From positions 401,027-465,026 of the forward strand of contig JAHBVC010000002.1 of assembly GCA_019637755.1 (NCBI GenBank): a stretch of 64,000 nucleotides of DNA, read 5' to 3'. Origin of the DNA: Anaerolineales bacterium. GTDB taxonomy: Bacteria > Chloroflexota > Anaerolineae > Anaerolineales > UBA11579. How positions within the stretch are numbered: the first letter of the stretch is position 1; every line of letters starts with the position of its first letter. Position numbers and translations under genes: made by a program. Positions 47,246 through 56,042 of this stretch are shown here, in pieces. The notes beneath the pieces were generated by a model that saw only the letters and a program-made list of their open reading frames with translations, was not told the DNA's origin and did no database searches.

Positions 47246-48094
47246 ATGAAAAAATCTCGTTTGGGCCGCGGGCTCGACTCCCTGATCCCTTCCGAAAGCG
47301 CCATCAAGCCCAGCGATGTGCAGCAGGTGGCCGTGGAGGCGATCCGCCCCAACCCACACCAGCCGCGCACGCACTTCGCCAAGGAGCAACTGGCCGAGCT
47401 GGCTGAATCGATCCGCACCTATGGCGTGATCCAGCCCTTGATCGTCAAAGAAGACGCCGGCGGGCGCTACACCCTGATCGCCGGCGAGCGCCGCCTGCAA
47501 GCCTCCAAGCTGGCCGGGCTGGCCACGGTGCCCGTGGTCAGCCGTGAAGCCAGCGACCGCGACCTGGTGGAGCTGGCCCTGGTGGAGAATGTGCAACGCG
47601 CTGACCTAAGCCCGCTGGAAACCGCCGAAGCCTACCAGCACATGCACCACCAGTTCAACCTTTCGCATGACGAGATCGCCCGCCGGGTGGGCAAGAGCCG
47701 CGTGGCGATCACCAACACGCTGGGCCTGCTCGAGCTCAGCGCGGCGGTGAAGCAAGCCCTGCTGGATGAAAGCATCAGCGAAGGCCACGCCCGCGCCCTG
47801 AAGGCGTTGGATACACCCCAGGCGCAGCGCGCCGCGCTGAGCACGATCGTCAGCCAGGGGCTGAACGTGCGCCAGACGGAGGAGTTGGTGCGCAAACTAC
47901 GCGGCACGCGCCCCAAGGCGGCCGCCAAGGCTTCACAAAGCGCCGAGATCCGCGATCTGCAGAATGAGCTGCGCGATGCGCTGGGCACCAAGGTGAAAGT
48001 GCAGCACAGCCGCAAGGGCGGGCATATTACGGTGTTTTATTATTCCGATGAAGAGCTGGACAGTCTGGTCACCCGCCTAACCAAACGTAGATAA
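47246..48094 (+). CDS. parB: Chromosome-partition protein ParB (Spo0J)
   Basis: A 282-aa CTP-dependent clamp that loads at parS. It begins with the ParA-contact segment KKSRLGRGLDSLIP. ParB/Srx domain with NPHQPRTHF and GERRLQASKLAGL, helix-turn-helix (LSHDEIARRVGKSRVAITNTL), and C-terminal dimer domain. No parS consensus was noticed in this window. Confidence 0.95.
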   Translation: MKKSRLGRGLDSLIPSESAIKPSDVQQVAVEAIRPNPHQPRTHFAKEQLAELAESIRTYGVIQPLIVKEDAGGRYTLIAGERRLQASKLAGLATVPVVSREASDRDLVELALVENVQRADLSPLETAEAYQHMHHQFNLSHDEIARRVGKSRVAITNTLGLLELSAAVKQALLDESISEGHARALKALDTPQAQRAALSTIVSQGLNVRQTEELVRKLRGTRPKAAAKASQSAEIRDLQNELRDALGTKVKVQHSRKGGHITVFYYSDEELDSLVTRLTKRR

Positions 48095-48117
48095 GCACCT
48101 CGTTGGCTTCTTAAAAA

Positions 48118-48160
48118 AAGCGATCGATTAATTGATTGATCAATTAATCGATCGTTTTTC
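48118..48160. terminator. Bidirectional terminator built of GATTAAT repeats
   Basis: Perfect 15-bp stem CGATCGATTAATTGA/TCAATTAATCGATCG (48121-48135 and 48140-48154) with A and T runs, between parB and the convergent coiled-coil gene. Confidence 0.88.
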
Positions 48161-48162
48161 TT

Positions 48163-49338
48163 TTAGCGCTGATTGCTCAGAAAGCGTTCGTGCTCGGCCA
48201 GCGAATCACGCGCCAGCTCCAGCACGGCTTGCATGCTGCGCTCAGATTGATCACGCAGATGCTGCAGGGTGTCTTGCGCATCGCGCAGCGTATCTTCCAG
48301 CATCGTGATCTGGTCAGCCAGTTTTTCGCGCTGGCGGCCCTCCTCACGCATCTGCTCTTCGTTGGTCAGCGTAAAGCTGGCCCAGCGCTTTTGCGCATCG
48401 GCCTGGAAGGTCGACCATTCCTGGCGGAAGCGCTGTTCGCCCAGGCGCTGGATCTCGCTGAGCTCATTCACGCGGCGATTGATCTTCTCCACCAGCTCAT
48501 CGAACGAGCGCTGGGCGCGCTTGACCGCCAGATCGGTAGTCTCTAACTCTTTGAGGTGGCGCACCAGGGTATTGGATTGCTGCTCCACCAGTTCAAAGCG
48601 CTTGGCCCATTCCTTCATCGTGCGCTTGCGTTCTTCGTCTTGCACGTTGGCCTGCTCCAGAAAGGCGAGCTGAGCCTGTTTGCGCTGCTCTTCGGCGGCA
48701 AACATCTCATCCACGCGCTTATCCACCTTGCGCTGGCCATCCAGGATCAATTCGGTGCGCTTGGCGGCAGTATCCAGGCGGCTGATCAGCGCGGCCACTT
48801 CAGCGTGCATTTCAGTCAGGCGTTTGATGTCTTGCTGGCTGTTCTTCTCGATGGTTTGGGCGATCTTGGCGCGCTGTTCCTCGCCACGCTCCACCGCGGT
48901 CACCGCGCCTTCCAGCCGCTCCACCCCGCCGCTCAGCTTCAGCAGGGTCTGGCTGTGTTCGTTTTGTTGCTTGCGCAGCGCCTGCAGCTCGGTCATCTCC
49001 TTGCGGAAATCTTCGAGCACCTTGGCGATGCCCTTTTGCTCAGTGGCCAGGGCCTTTTCTTGCGATTTGCGCTGCGTGCTGAGGGCCTGCAGCTCATCTT
49101 TGGTTGCTTTGTGGGCCGCTTGCTGGGCCTTGAGCTCGGCCTCCAACTCAGCCACCTGATCCGCCAGGGATTTTACGCGTGCCTTGCTTTCGGCGCGTGA
49201 GGTGGTGGTCTTTTGGGAGCGTACCAGGCTGCGTTCTACCGCATCCAGGCGCTTCTTGAGCTCCGTGTTTTCGGCAATCGCCTTGCGGCGCTCTTCATCC
49301 AGCCAGGCCACCTTCTTTTCAAGCTGTTCTTTTTCCAT
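48163..49338 (-). CDS. Long coiled-coil protein
   Basis: A 391-aa, highly charged, almost entirely coiled-coil protein (MEKEQLEKKVAWLDEERRK and on), with no signal peptide or membrane helix. It lacks ABC-ATPase motifs, so it is not an SMC protein. TATAAT ends 8 nt before the ATG. It is convergent with parB; a cytoskeletal or chromosome-related role is possible but not shown. Confidence 0.75.
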   Translation of the reverse strand: MEKEQLEKKVAWLDEERRKAIAENTELKKRLDAVERSLVRSQKTTTSRAESKARVKSLADQVAELEAELKAQQAAHKATKDELQALSTQRKSQEKALATEQKGIAKVLEDFRKEMTELQALRKQQNEHSQTLLKLSGGVERLEGAVTAVERGEEQRAKIAQTIEKNSQQDIKRLTEMHAEVAALISRLDTAAKRTELILDGQRKVDKRVDEMFAAEEQRKQAQLAFLEQANVQDEERKRTMKEWAKRFELVEQQSNTLVRHLKELETTDLAVKRAQRSFDELVEKINRRVNELSEIQRLGEQRFRQEWSTFQADAQKRWASFTLTNEEQMREEGRQREKLADQITMLEDTLRDAQDTLQHLRDQSERSMQAVLELARDSLAEHERFLSNQR

Positions 49339-49346
49339 ATGCGAGG

Positions 49347-49391
49347 ATTATAGCGAATGTAACCTACCGTTTTCGGCAAAAAACAGGTTAC
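49347..49391 (-). promoter_or_regulatory. -10 box and inverted repeat before the coiled-coil gene
   Basis: TATAAT at 49352-49347. GTAACCT (49359-49365) and AGGTTAC (49385-49391) form an inverted repeat that includes the stop codon of the upstream gene. Confidence 0.5.
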
Positions 49392-50818
49392 TGAAACAGT
49401 TGCGGGAACATCAGCACCAGCCGCCCCACCGGCGCCAGAAAGCTGGGCAGCAAGCCGTAGCCCAGCAAGGTCACCATCCAGATCAGGAAGAAGCCCCATA
49501 CATACGGGTTGGCCAGATCGCCGCGCAGGCGCCGCGGGCCAGCCGGGGCGGCGGGCGCCAGGGCGGCAGGCGCGGCGCTGAGCCAGGCGTGGAGCAGGCG
49601 CAGGCCGCCTGCCAGCAAGCCGAGGCTGCCCAGCAAGGTCAGCACCAGCAAGCCCACCGAATGGCGGCCCACGCCTTGCCAAATTGCCAGATGGGCCGGG
49701 AAGGGCCCCAGCAGCGGCAGCCCGGCGAGCGCCAGCAAGGCAGTGACGCTGGTAAAGGCCAAGAGGGGGTGACGGCGCAAGGCCGGCCCCAGCTCAGCCA
49801 ACTGCAAGCTAGGCGCCTGGCGGTAGAGCACACCCAGGCAGGCGGCCAGCGCCCACAGCACCCAGGCCTGCGGCAGCAGCAGGGCAAAGAAAGCCGGCAA
49901 GCCCGCCGCCCCGCCGAGGCCAATCGCTTGCAGCAGGCCGCCGGTGGCCAGCATGCCGGTGTACGCCATCAGGCGGCCAAGATGGCGCTGCTGGGCGGCC
50001 CACAGCCCCCCCAGAAAGACGCCCAGGCTGCCCACGGTGAGCAAGAGCTCGAACACGGCCGGGTTATCGCGCAGCCACACGTAGCGCTCCACAAAGCTCA
50101 GCAGGAACAGCAAAGATACCGAGTGCAGGAAGAAGGTGAGGAAGCCCAGCACATAGGGATGGGCTTCCTCGGCCAACATAGGCATCCACGAATGGAACGG
50201 GAACAAGGCCAGCAGAAAGCTGAAGCCCAACGCCAGCATCAGGCCGGCGCGCAACACCAAGGTGACGCTGCCCGGGCTGCCCTCGGCGCCGGTGAGCAGC
50301 CAGCCGGTGAACAGGATGAAGGGCAACGAGAACAGCAGGAAAATCAGCGCCCGGCGGATGCCACGCCCGGGCTGGCTGCCGGGTGGCACCAACAAGGGCA
50401 CCCACAGCAACACGGCCGCCGCCAAAAACAAGGCCGCGTACAAAAATGGCTGCACCGACAATGCCGCCATGAACAAGCCCACCGCAATCAGTGAGAGTGC
50501 CGGGAACCAGCGCCCGGGACGGGTGATGAAGCTGCCCAATAGCCAAAAGGTCTCGGCCAGGTAGATGAAAGTGAGCAGCAAGCGTTGATTTTCGGCGATG
50601 GTGAAGTTGCGGCCGAGAAACACCAGCGTGGGCGAGATCTCGATCGAGACCGAGCCAAGCTGCAAGACCACATCAATCGGAAACTGCCAGGCGATCCAGG
50701 TGAGGATGAAGCTCAGGCCCAGCGCCAGATAGAGCGGCGTGTCATCCGAGCGGCGATAGAAAAGCAAGGCCACCCCAACCAGCACGGGCAGTAGCACCCA
50801 CAGCAGCGCCGCGCTCAT
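49388..50818 (-). CDS. Complex I-like membrane antiporter subunit (NuoN/MrpD-like, divergent)
   Basis: A 476-aa protein with about 14 helices, of the proton-conducting transporter family. The motif around FPFHSWMPMLAEEAHP matches the PFHxWLPxAxxAP region, but the usual downstream HSxxxVKAG helix reads LHSVSLLFLLSF, so the conserved Lys is absent. A function in ion transport is uncertain. It is the last of a four-gene operon with a 4-nt overlap to the previous gene. Confidence 0.75.
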   Translation of the reverse strand: MSAALLWVLLPVLVGVALLFYRRSDDTPLYLALGLSFILTWIAWQFPIDVVLQLGSVSIEISPTLVFLGRNFTIAENQRLLLTFIYLAETFWLLGSFITRPGRWFPALSLIAVGLFMAALSVQPFLYAALFLAAAVLLWVPLLVPPGSQPGRGIRRALIFLLFSLPFILFTGWLLTGAEGSPGSVTLVLRAGLMLALGFSFLLALFPFHSWMPMLAEEAHPYVLGFLTFFLHSVSLLFLLSFVERYVWLRDNPAVFELLLTVGSLGVFLGGLWAAQQRHLGRLMAYTGMLATGGLLQAIGLGGAAGLPAFFALLLPQAWVLWALAACLGVLYRQAPSLQLAELGPALRRHPLLAFTSVTALLALAGLPLLGPFPAHLAIWQGVGRHSVGLLVLTLLGSLGLLAGGLRLLHAWLSAAPAALAPAAPAGPRRLRGDLANPYVWGFFLIWMVTLLGYGLLPSFLAPVGRLVLMFPQLFQ

Positions 50819-51408
50819 TCCTGCACCTCCAGGCTAGGGGCCGAGAGCAAATAGGCACTGACCAAGGCAATGCCAAGATTGAGCGCAGTGAGCAAGCCCG
50901 TCACCAAGGTCGAGGCCTCGACGGCAGCATACAGGATCTCGAACCCGGAGAACAGAGTCAGCAAGCCCAGTGCGCTGCGAAACATCCCGGGGCGCAGGGC
51001 GATTTGCATCAGGCCAATCCCGATCAGCAGCAAGCCACCCCAGGAGGGGTAGATGCCAAAGGCGCGTGACCAATCGGCCAGGCGCGGGGCCGCCCCCAGG
51101 GTCATCAGCACCACCAGGCCAGCCGCCAGCAAGCGGAAGACGCGCCCCGAGGGCACGCCGCTATCCGGCAGAGCGGGATCCTCCGGCAGGTTGAGGCGCG
51201 TCAGCCCCAGCACCGAAGCAGCGATCCAGCCAGTGACCAGCTTGACCACTGCCAACTCGGCGGGCCAAGTGGCGATGACCAATAGAAAGGCCCAGATGTA
51301 CTGCAAGCCCAGGGCCGCAATCGCCCAACGCCAATCCTGATTGACCAGAATGTAGAGTGCAGTCAACAGCAGCAGCAAAACCACCAGGGTGCCAAAGAAA
51401 TCGTTCAC
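50815..51408 (-). CDS. Multi-pass membrane protein (HyfE/NuoK-like?)
   Basis: A 197-aa protein with about six helices. Its size and place between two antiporter-like subunits suggest an equivalent of HyfE or NuoK/MnhC, but similarity is weak. Overlaps the next gene by ATGA. Confidence 0.65.
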   Translation of the reverse strand: MNDFFGTLVVLLLLLTALYILVNQDWRWAIAALGLQYIWAFLLVIATWPAELAVVKLVTGWIAASVLGLTRLNLPEDPALPDSGVPSGRVFRLLAAGLVVLMTLGAAPRLADWSRAFGIYPSWGGLLLIGIGLMQIALRPGMFRSALGLLTLFSGFEILYAAVEASTLVTGLLTALNLGIALVSAYLLSAPSLEVQE

Positions 51409-51409
51409 A

Positions 51410-52912
51410 CTAGCCCAGCCCTGTTTGCGAGAATACGGAGATCAACAAAGCAATGAAGAGCAACGCCCACAGCAAGCCGGCCTCACCTTCCAGCAAGCTA
51501 TTGAGCAAGCGCAGGCTGCCAGCGAGCGCGGCGGAGAACAAGGCGGCGGCACGCTGGGGCGCGGGCCACTGCATCTGCGGCAGGCGCAGATGCGGGGGCA
51601 GCAGGCGCCGGCCGCTGCGTTGCAGCGCCTGGCGGCCAGCGTAGGCAGCGGCTAAGAGCAGCAGCACCACCAGGCCGGGCCACCAGGCCCGGCCACTGGG
51701 CGCCGGCATCAGCAGGCCCAGCAACAACAGCATCACGGCCGGCAGGCTGGCCGCGATGGCTTCGACGGCCAGGGTCCAGGGCTCGTCAGGGTCCGGCGCG
51801 GCGGCCGGCTCAGCGGCGCGCTGCAGCAAACCGAGCAAGAGCAGGGCGTGCAGTGGCAAGGCCAGGAAGATCAGCGGGCTGGCCGCCGCCGGGTACAGCG
51901 TGCTAACACCCTGCACACTGGTGAAAAGCAGCCCTGCCAACAGCAGGGCGGCCACGACGGTGAGCGGGCGATGCCACTCGCCAAACTGCGCGGTCAGTTG
52001 GGCAACACTATCGGAGAAAAGCCATAGAAGGCCAAAGGCGAGCACGGCGGCTTGCGCCCCGGCCAGGCCCGCGATCAGCACCAGGGCAGCCAGGCTGGCT
52101 TGCTGCCAGTGCCGCGGCGCGGCCGGCGCCAGGTTCTGCGCGGCGCTGTAGATGCCCAACCCCCAAACCAGGGCCAGCGCCAACTGCAGCGCCAGGCCGC
52201 TGACGGCGGGCATGAAACGCAACAACACTACCGCGCCGATAAGCGGGGCGGCGCGCAACATGGCGTGAAAGGCGGGCATCTCCTGGCGCGTGGCGGGCAA
52301 CGGACGAATTGCCACGGCCAGGCGAATCGTGGCGGCTACGCCGAGCACCAGGCTGGCCAAGCTGGCATACGAAGCGGGAATGGCCCAGGCGGCCAGCACC
52401 AAGATCACACTGCTGGTGTTGAAGGCCAGGCGTTCAAGCAAGCTGGCACGGCCCTGCTCCAGCGCTAAGGCGCTGTGCAAGCCGTACTGCAAAACATCCA
52501 ACAGGAATAAAGTGAGCGCGGCGGCCAGCAGATCGCCGGCCAATGCGACCAGTAAGGCTGCGGCGGCCAGCGCCAAGGCGGGCACCCAGATCGGCCAACT
52601 GACGCCGGAGGCGCGCCGCACGCGCGCCAGCAAATGGGCCAGCAGCAGGATCAATACGGATACTGCCAGCGGCCAGGAGAATGCATCCAGCGCCAACAGG
52701 AAAGGAAACTGCAGCTCTGGCCCCAATTGCCAGCCGGGTAGCGTGATCTGGTGCGGCAAGCCGGCGCGCAGGCCCAGGGTAACCAGGCTGGCCAGCAGTA
52801 CGCCGCCGGTGGCTACGAACCAGTAGGACTTGAAGGCAGGCCGCCAACGCTGCACAGCCACCAGGCTGAACAAAGTAAGACTGAGCAACACGACCGGCAG
52901 CAGCACTAGCAT
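51410..52912 (-). CDS. Complex I-like membrane subunit (NuoL/HyfB-like, divergent)
   Basis: A 500-aa protein with about 13-14 helices. The C-terminal LLEGEAGLLWALLFIALLIS recalls the lateral end of HyfB-like subunits. Canonical charged residues of the antiporter fold were not found where expected. The gene starts at the last base of the previous gene's stop. Confidence 0.7.
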   Translation of the reverse strand: MLVLLPVVLLSLTLFSLVAVQRWRPAFKSYWFVATGGVLLASLVTLGLRAGLPHQITLPGWQLGPELQFPFLLALDAFSWPLAVSVLILLLAHLLARVRRASGVSWPIWVPALALAAAALLVALAGDLLAAALTLFLLDVLQYGLHSALALEQGRASLLERLAFNTSSVILVLAAWAIPASYASLASLVLGVAATIRLAVAIRPLPATRQEMPAFHAMLRAAPLIGAVVLLRFMPAVSGLALQLALALVWGLGIYSAAQNLAPAAPRHWQQASLAALVLIAGLAGAQAAVLAFGLLWLFSDSVAQLTAQFGEWHRPLTVVAALLLAGLLFTSVQGVSTLYPAAASPLIFLALPLHALLLLGLLQRAAEPAAAPDPDEPWTLAVEAIAASLPAVMLLLLGLLMPAPSGRAWWPGLVVLLLLAAAYAGRQALQRSGRRLLPPHLRLPQMQWPAPQRAAALFSAALAGSLRLLNSLLEGEAGLLWALLFIALLISVFSQTGLG

Positions 52913-53490
52913 CAGCTATCGCCCTCCCCGAAGAACATCGTGCCGCTTTCGCGCAGCGTAAAGAGCGCCAGCAAATCCAGATCCACCGGAAGCTCAGGCG
53001 TGGTGCGGGTGTCGTAGCCCTGCTCCTGAATGGCCTTCTCGCGAATCGAGCGATACAGCTCGCCGCGCTGTTCGCCCGGCACCTGCAGGTCCGCAATGCT
53101 GGTGGCGCCCAGCAGCAGCTCGCCAGTGGTGTAGAAGAAGGTAATGCGCTTCCACTCGCCCGCGGGCAAGGGCCGTGGCAGCGCTTGCAGGCTGCCCAGT
53201 TGCATCTTGAAGTACTCGTTCATGGCCCGCGGGTGCTCGGGCTCGTCTTTGAACAGATCCTTGCGCAGCACCAGCTCGTGGCCACGCAGCGGCGCAGTGT
53301 ACTCAATACACCACTTGCGGTTACCGAAGCTGGCGGGCTGATAGAAGGCCAACGAATCGGCGGCGATGATGTGCGGGCCGCTGACCAGGGGGATGCGGTA
53401 CCAGCCCAGCGTGCGGGCGATTTCCAGATCGCGCGGGCTGGGGATGATGCAAACGAGCACAAGGTCAGTGGGCAGTAGGCGCTGCGACAT
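52912..53490 (-). CDS. Hypothetical soluble protein leading the complex I-like cluster
   Basis: A 192-aa soluble protein, mixed alpha/beta, no signal peptide and no metal-binding Cys motif. It opens MSQRLLPTDLVLVCIIPSPR and contains WKRITFFYTTGELLLGA. No family recognised. It is first in the operon with three membrane proteins, so a regulatory or peripheral subunit is possible. Confidence 0.7.
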   Translation of the reverse strand: MSQRLLPTDLVLVCIIPSPRDLEIARTLGWYRIPLVSGPHIIAADSLAFYQPASFGNRKWCIEYTAPLRGHELVLRKDLFKDEPEHPRAMNEYFKMQLGSLQALPRPLPAGEWKRITFFYTTGELLLGATSIADLQVPGEQRGELYRSIREKAIQEQGYDTRTTPELPVDLDLLALFTLRESGTMFFGEGDS

Positions 53491-54097
53491 AGGCGAGGAT
53501 GCTGGCTATTGTAGCCGCCTGTTGTGGGCGCGGAGCTGAGCTTGGGATGGCGGCGAGGGTTCCTCGCTGCGTTTTGGGATGAAGGGTGGGACAGATTGCT
53601 TCGTTCGCTTGCCGCGAGCGGCAATGCTCCTCGCAATGACAGGGCGGGCGGTGTCATTCCGAGCGGGTAGGCAGCACTCCATCGGACCGCCGAACCCACA
53701 TCAGGGAGGAATCCTTGCTGGCGCCTCTTCCAAAATGCGTACTATTTCAGATGTGTGAGAGGTTGTGCCGCTCCTTGACGGATTCTTCCGTAGGAATGCA
53801 CTGCGGCTCCTCACGGCTACGCCGCTCGTTCGGAATGACAAGAATTCAGGCGAGGCAGCAAGGATCCCTCGCTACGCTCGGGATGCACAGTTTGCAGTAT
53901 TGGCTGAGTTTAGGATATGGCAGCACGATTTCCCTCGCTGCGCTCGAGATGCACGTGCATGCTGGTTAATCCAGGGGCAGATTGCTTCGTCCGTTTGCCG
54001 CAAACGGCAATACTCCTCGCAATGACGGGTTGGCTTATGGCTTATGGCTTATGGCTTATGGCTGACAGCTAATAGCTAATCGCTAACAGCTATAAGC
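53491..54097. repeat. Repeat-rich gap of about 600 bp
   Basis: No credible gene. It contains two CAGATTGCTTCG...CTCGCAATGAC elements (53590-53641, 53978-54025), a GTCATTCCGAGCG...GAGGAATCC element (53650-53716), two CTCGCTNCGCTCG-NGATGCAC elements (53869, 53935), and a heptamer array TGGCTTA x4 plus AGCTAAT/CGCTAAC units (54031-54097). Confidence 0.8.
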
Positions 54098-55048
54098 TTA
54101 CTTAGCTTTTTTGACCGGCTCGTCTGGGTTGTTGCGCAGAATGTAGAGCGGGCGGCCGCGCACTTCGTCGTAGAGGCGGCCGATGTATTCGCCGACGATG
54201 CCGAGCGAGATGAGCTGCACGCCGCCAAAGAACAGCACAGCGATCAGCACAGTAGCCTGGCCGGTGAAGGCCTGGCTGCCGATCACGCGCAACACAATCA
54301 CCAGCGGGATGGAGAGCAACGCCAAGGCAGCGGAGACAAAGCCAACATAGGTGGAGACCTGTAGCGGGAAGAACGAGAAGCCGGTGATGGCGGTGAGGGC
54401 CAGCTTGACCATGCGGCCGAGCGTGTAGTTGGTCTCGCCGGCGAAGCGAGCGGCACGGTCATAGGGCACACCGACTTGGCGGAAGCCGACCCAGGCGGAC
54501 ATGCCGCGCAGGAAGCGATGGTGCTCGCGCATGCGGTTGAGCACATCCACCACTTTGCGGTCCATGAGGCGGAAGTCACCCGTGTCAAGCGGAATCTCGA
54601 TATCGGTGATGCGGTTGATGAGGCGATAGAAGGCCGAGGCGGTGAACTTCTTGAAGAAGCTCTCACCATCACGCTGGCGGCGTACGGCGTAGACCACCTC
54701 GTAGCCCTCTTGCCATTTTTCGATGAGCTGCGGAATCACCTCGGGCGGGTCCTGCAAATCGGCATCAATCAAAATGACGGCGGTGCCGCGGGCGTAGTCC
54801 ATCCCGGCGGTGACGGCGATCTGGTGGCCGAAGTTGCGGGCGAACAGGATCGGGCGGATGTGCTCGGCCTTGGCGGCGTGCTCCAGCAGGATTTGGGCGG
54901 TGGTATCACGCGAACCGTCATCCACCATGATGAGCTCCCACGGCTGGCCCAGGCCATCCATCACGGCGGTGGTGCGGGCAATGAATTCCGGCAGGCTTTC
55001 GGACTCGTTGAACAGGGGTACAACGATGGAATAGGTGGGAGTCTTCAT
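54098..55048 (-). CDS. Family 2 glycosyltransferase (DPM/GtrB-like)
   Basis: A 316-aa enzyme, probably transferring a sugar to polyprenyl phosphate at the membrane. The GT-A domain has YSIVVPLFNESESLPEF, VDDGSRDTT and the metal-binding DADLQDPPEVIPQ; two C-terminal helices follow (about 235-255 and 270-292). CATAAT ends 8 nt before the ATG. It stands alone. Confidence 0.9.
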   Translation of the reverse strand: MKTPTYSIVVPLFNESESLPEFIARTTAVMDGLGQPWELIMVDDGSRDTTAQILLEHAAKAEHIRPILFARNFGHQIAVTAGMDYARGTAVILIDADLQDPPEVIPQLIEKWQEGYEVVYAVRRQRDGESFFKKFTASAFYRLINRITDIEIPLDTGDFRLMDRKVVDVLNRMREHHRFLRGMSAWVGFRQVGVPYDRAARFAGETNYTLGRMVKLALTAITGFSFFPLQVSTYVGFVSAALALLSIPLVIVLRVIGSQAFTGQATVLIAVLFFGGVQLISLGIVGEYIGRLYDEVRGRPLYILRNNPDEPVKKAK

Positions 55049-55094
55049 CCAAGAGGATTATGCGCTGAAACTGGCTAATCGGCTAGTACGCATG

Positions 55095-56042
55095 CTAGGC
55101 GCTGATCCAAGTGCCCGTTTCGCCGCGCAGGGCGCGGGCGATATTGGCGGGGTCGGTGATGAGGGCCTGCGTGCCGCCCGCTTCGACAAAGCGTACGGCG
55201 GCCTGGATCTTGGGCAGCATGCTGCCGGGGGCAAAGTGGCCCTCTTCTATATATTGTTTGGCTTCGGCCACGGTCATGCGTTTGAGGGCGCGCTGCTGGG
55301 GCGTGTTGTAGTGCAGCATGACCTGCTCCACGCCGGTGGAGATGAGCAGTAGCTCGGCGCCGATCTCGCCAGCCAGCAGGCTGGAAGCGAAATCCTTGTC
55401 AATGACAGCCGCCACGCCTTTGAGCTCGCCACCCTCTTTGATGACGGGGATGCCACCGCCGCCGCAGGCCACCACCATGAAGCCGCTTTCGATGAGCTGC
55501 TGGATGGCGGGCGCCTCAATAATCTCTTTGGGCTGCGGCGAGGCGACGACCTCGCGCCAGCCACGGCCGGAGTCCTCGGTCACGTGTTTGCCCTGAGCGC
55601 GTAGCTGCTCGGCGGCAGCCGCGTCCACAAAGGAGCCGATGGGCTTGGTGGGATTCTTGAATGCAGGGTCGGCCGCGTCTACTAAGCACTGCGTGACCAC
55701 TGTCGCGGCGTACTTGGCGATACCGCGTTGGGCGAACACGTTATTAAGCGCCTTCTGGAACATGTAGCCGATCCAACCTTGCGTCTCGGCGCCGCAGTAA
55801 TCCAGCGGCACGGGCGGCAGCTCGTTGGCGGCCAGCTCTGAGCGGCGCAGAGCAAAGCCAACCTGCGGGCCGTTGCCGTGGGTGACGACAACATCCCAGC
55901 CCGCCTGGATCATCTCAGCCACATAGCCCATGGTTTGGCTGGCGGCGGCGTATTGGTCAGCGATGCCTTCTTTACCCTTTTGCTGGATCAGGGCGTTGCC
56001 GCCTACGGCGACGACGGCGATTTTTTTGGTCATGTTATCCAT
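55095..56042 (-). CDS. arcC: Carbamate kinase
   Basis: A 315-aa amino-acid-kinase-family enzyme making ATP from carbamoyl phosphate (or the reverse). KIAVVAVGGNALIQ, THGNGPQVG, PQPKEIIEA, VVACGGGGIPV and AVIDKDFASSLLAGEI are all present. It overlaps the upstream amidohydrolase by 8 nt. Starts 56042 and 56033 are both possible. The partner gene suggests a place in purine breakdown rather than the arginine deiminase pathway. Confidence 0.93.
   Translation of the reverse strand: MDNMTKKIAVVAVGGNALIQQKGKEGIADQYAAASQTMGYVAEMIQAGWDVVVTHGNGPQVGFALRRSELAANELPPVPLDYCGAETQGWIGYMFQKALNNVFAQRGIAKYAATVVTQCLVDAADPAFKNPTKPIGSFVDAAAAEQLRAQGKHVTEDSGRGWREVVASPQPKEIIEAPAIQQLIESGFMVVACGGGGIPVIKEGGELKGVAAVIDKDFASSLLAGEIGAELLLISTGVEQVMLHYNTPQQRALKRMTVAEAKQYIEEGHFAPGSMLPKIQAAVRFVEAGGTQALITDPANIARALRGETGTWISA

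Noticed and set aside
53715..54025. Short plus-strand open frames
   Set aside because: They run through dispersed repeats, with no ribosome site, codon bias or family similarity.
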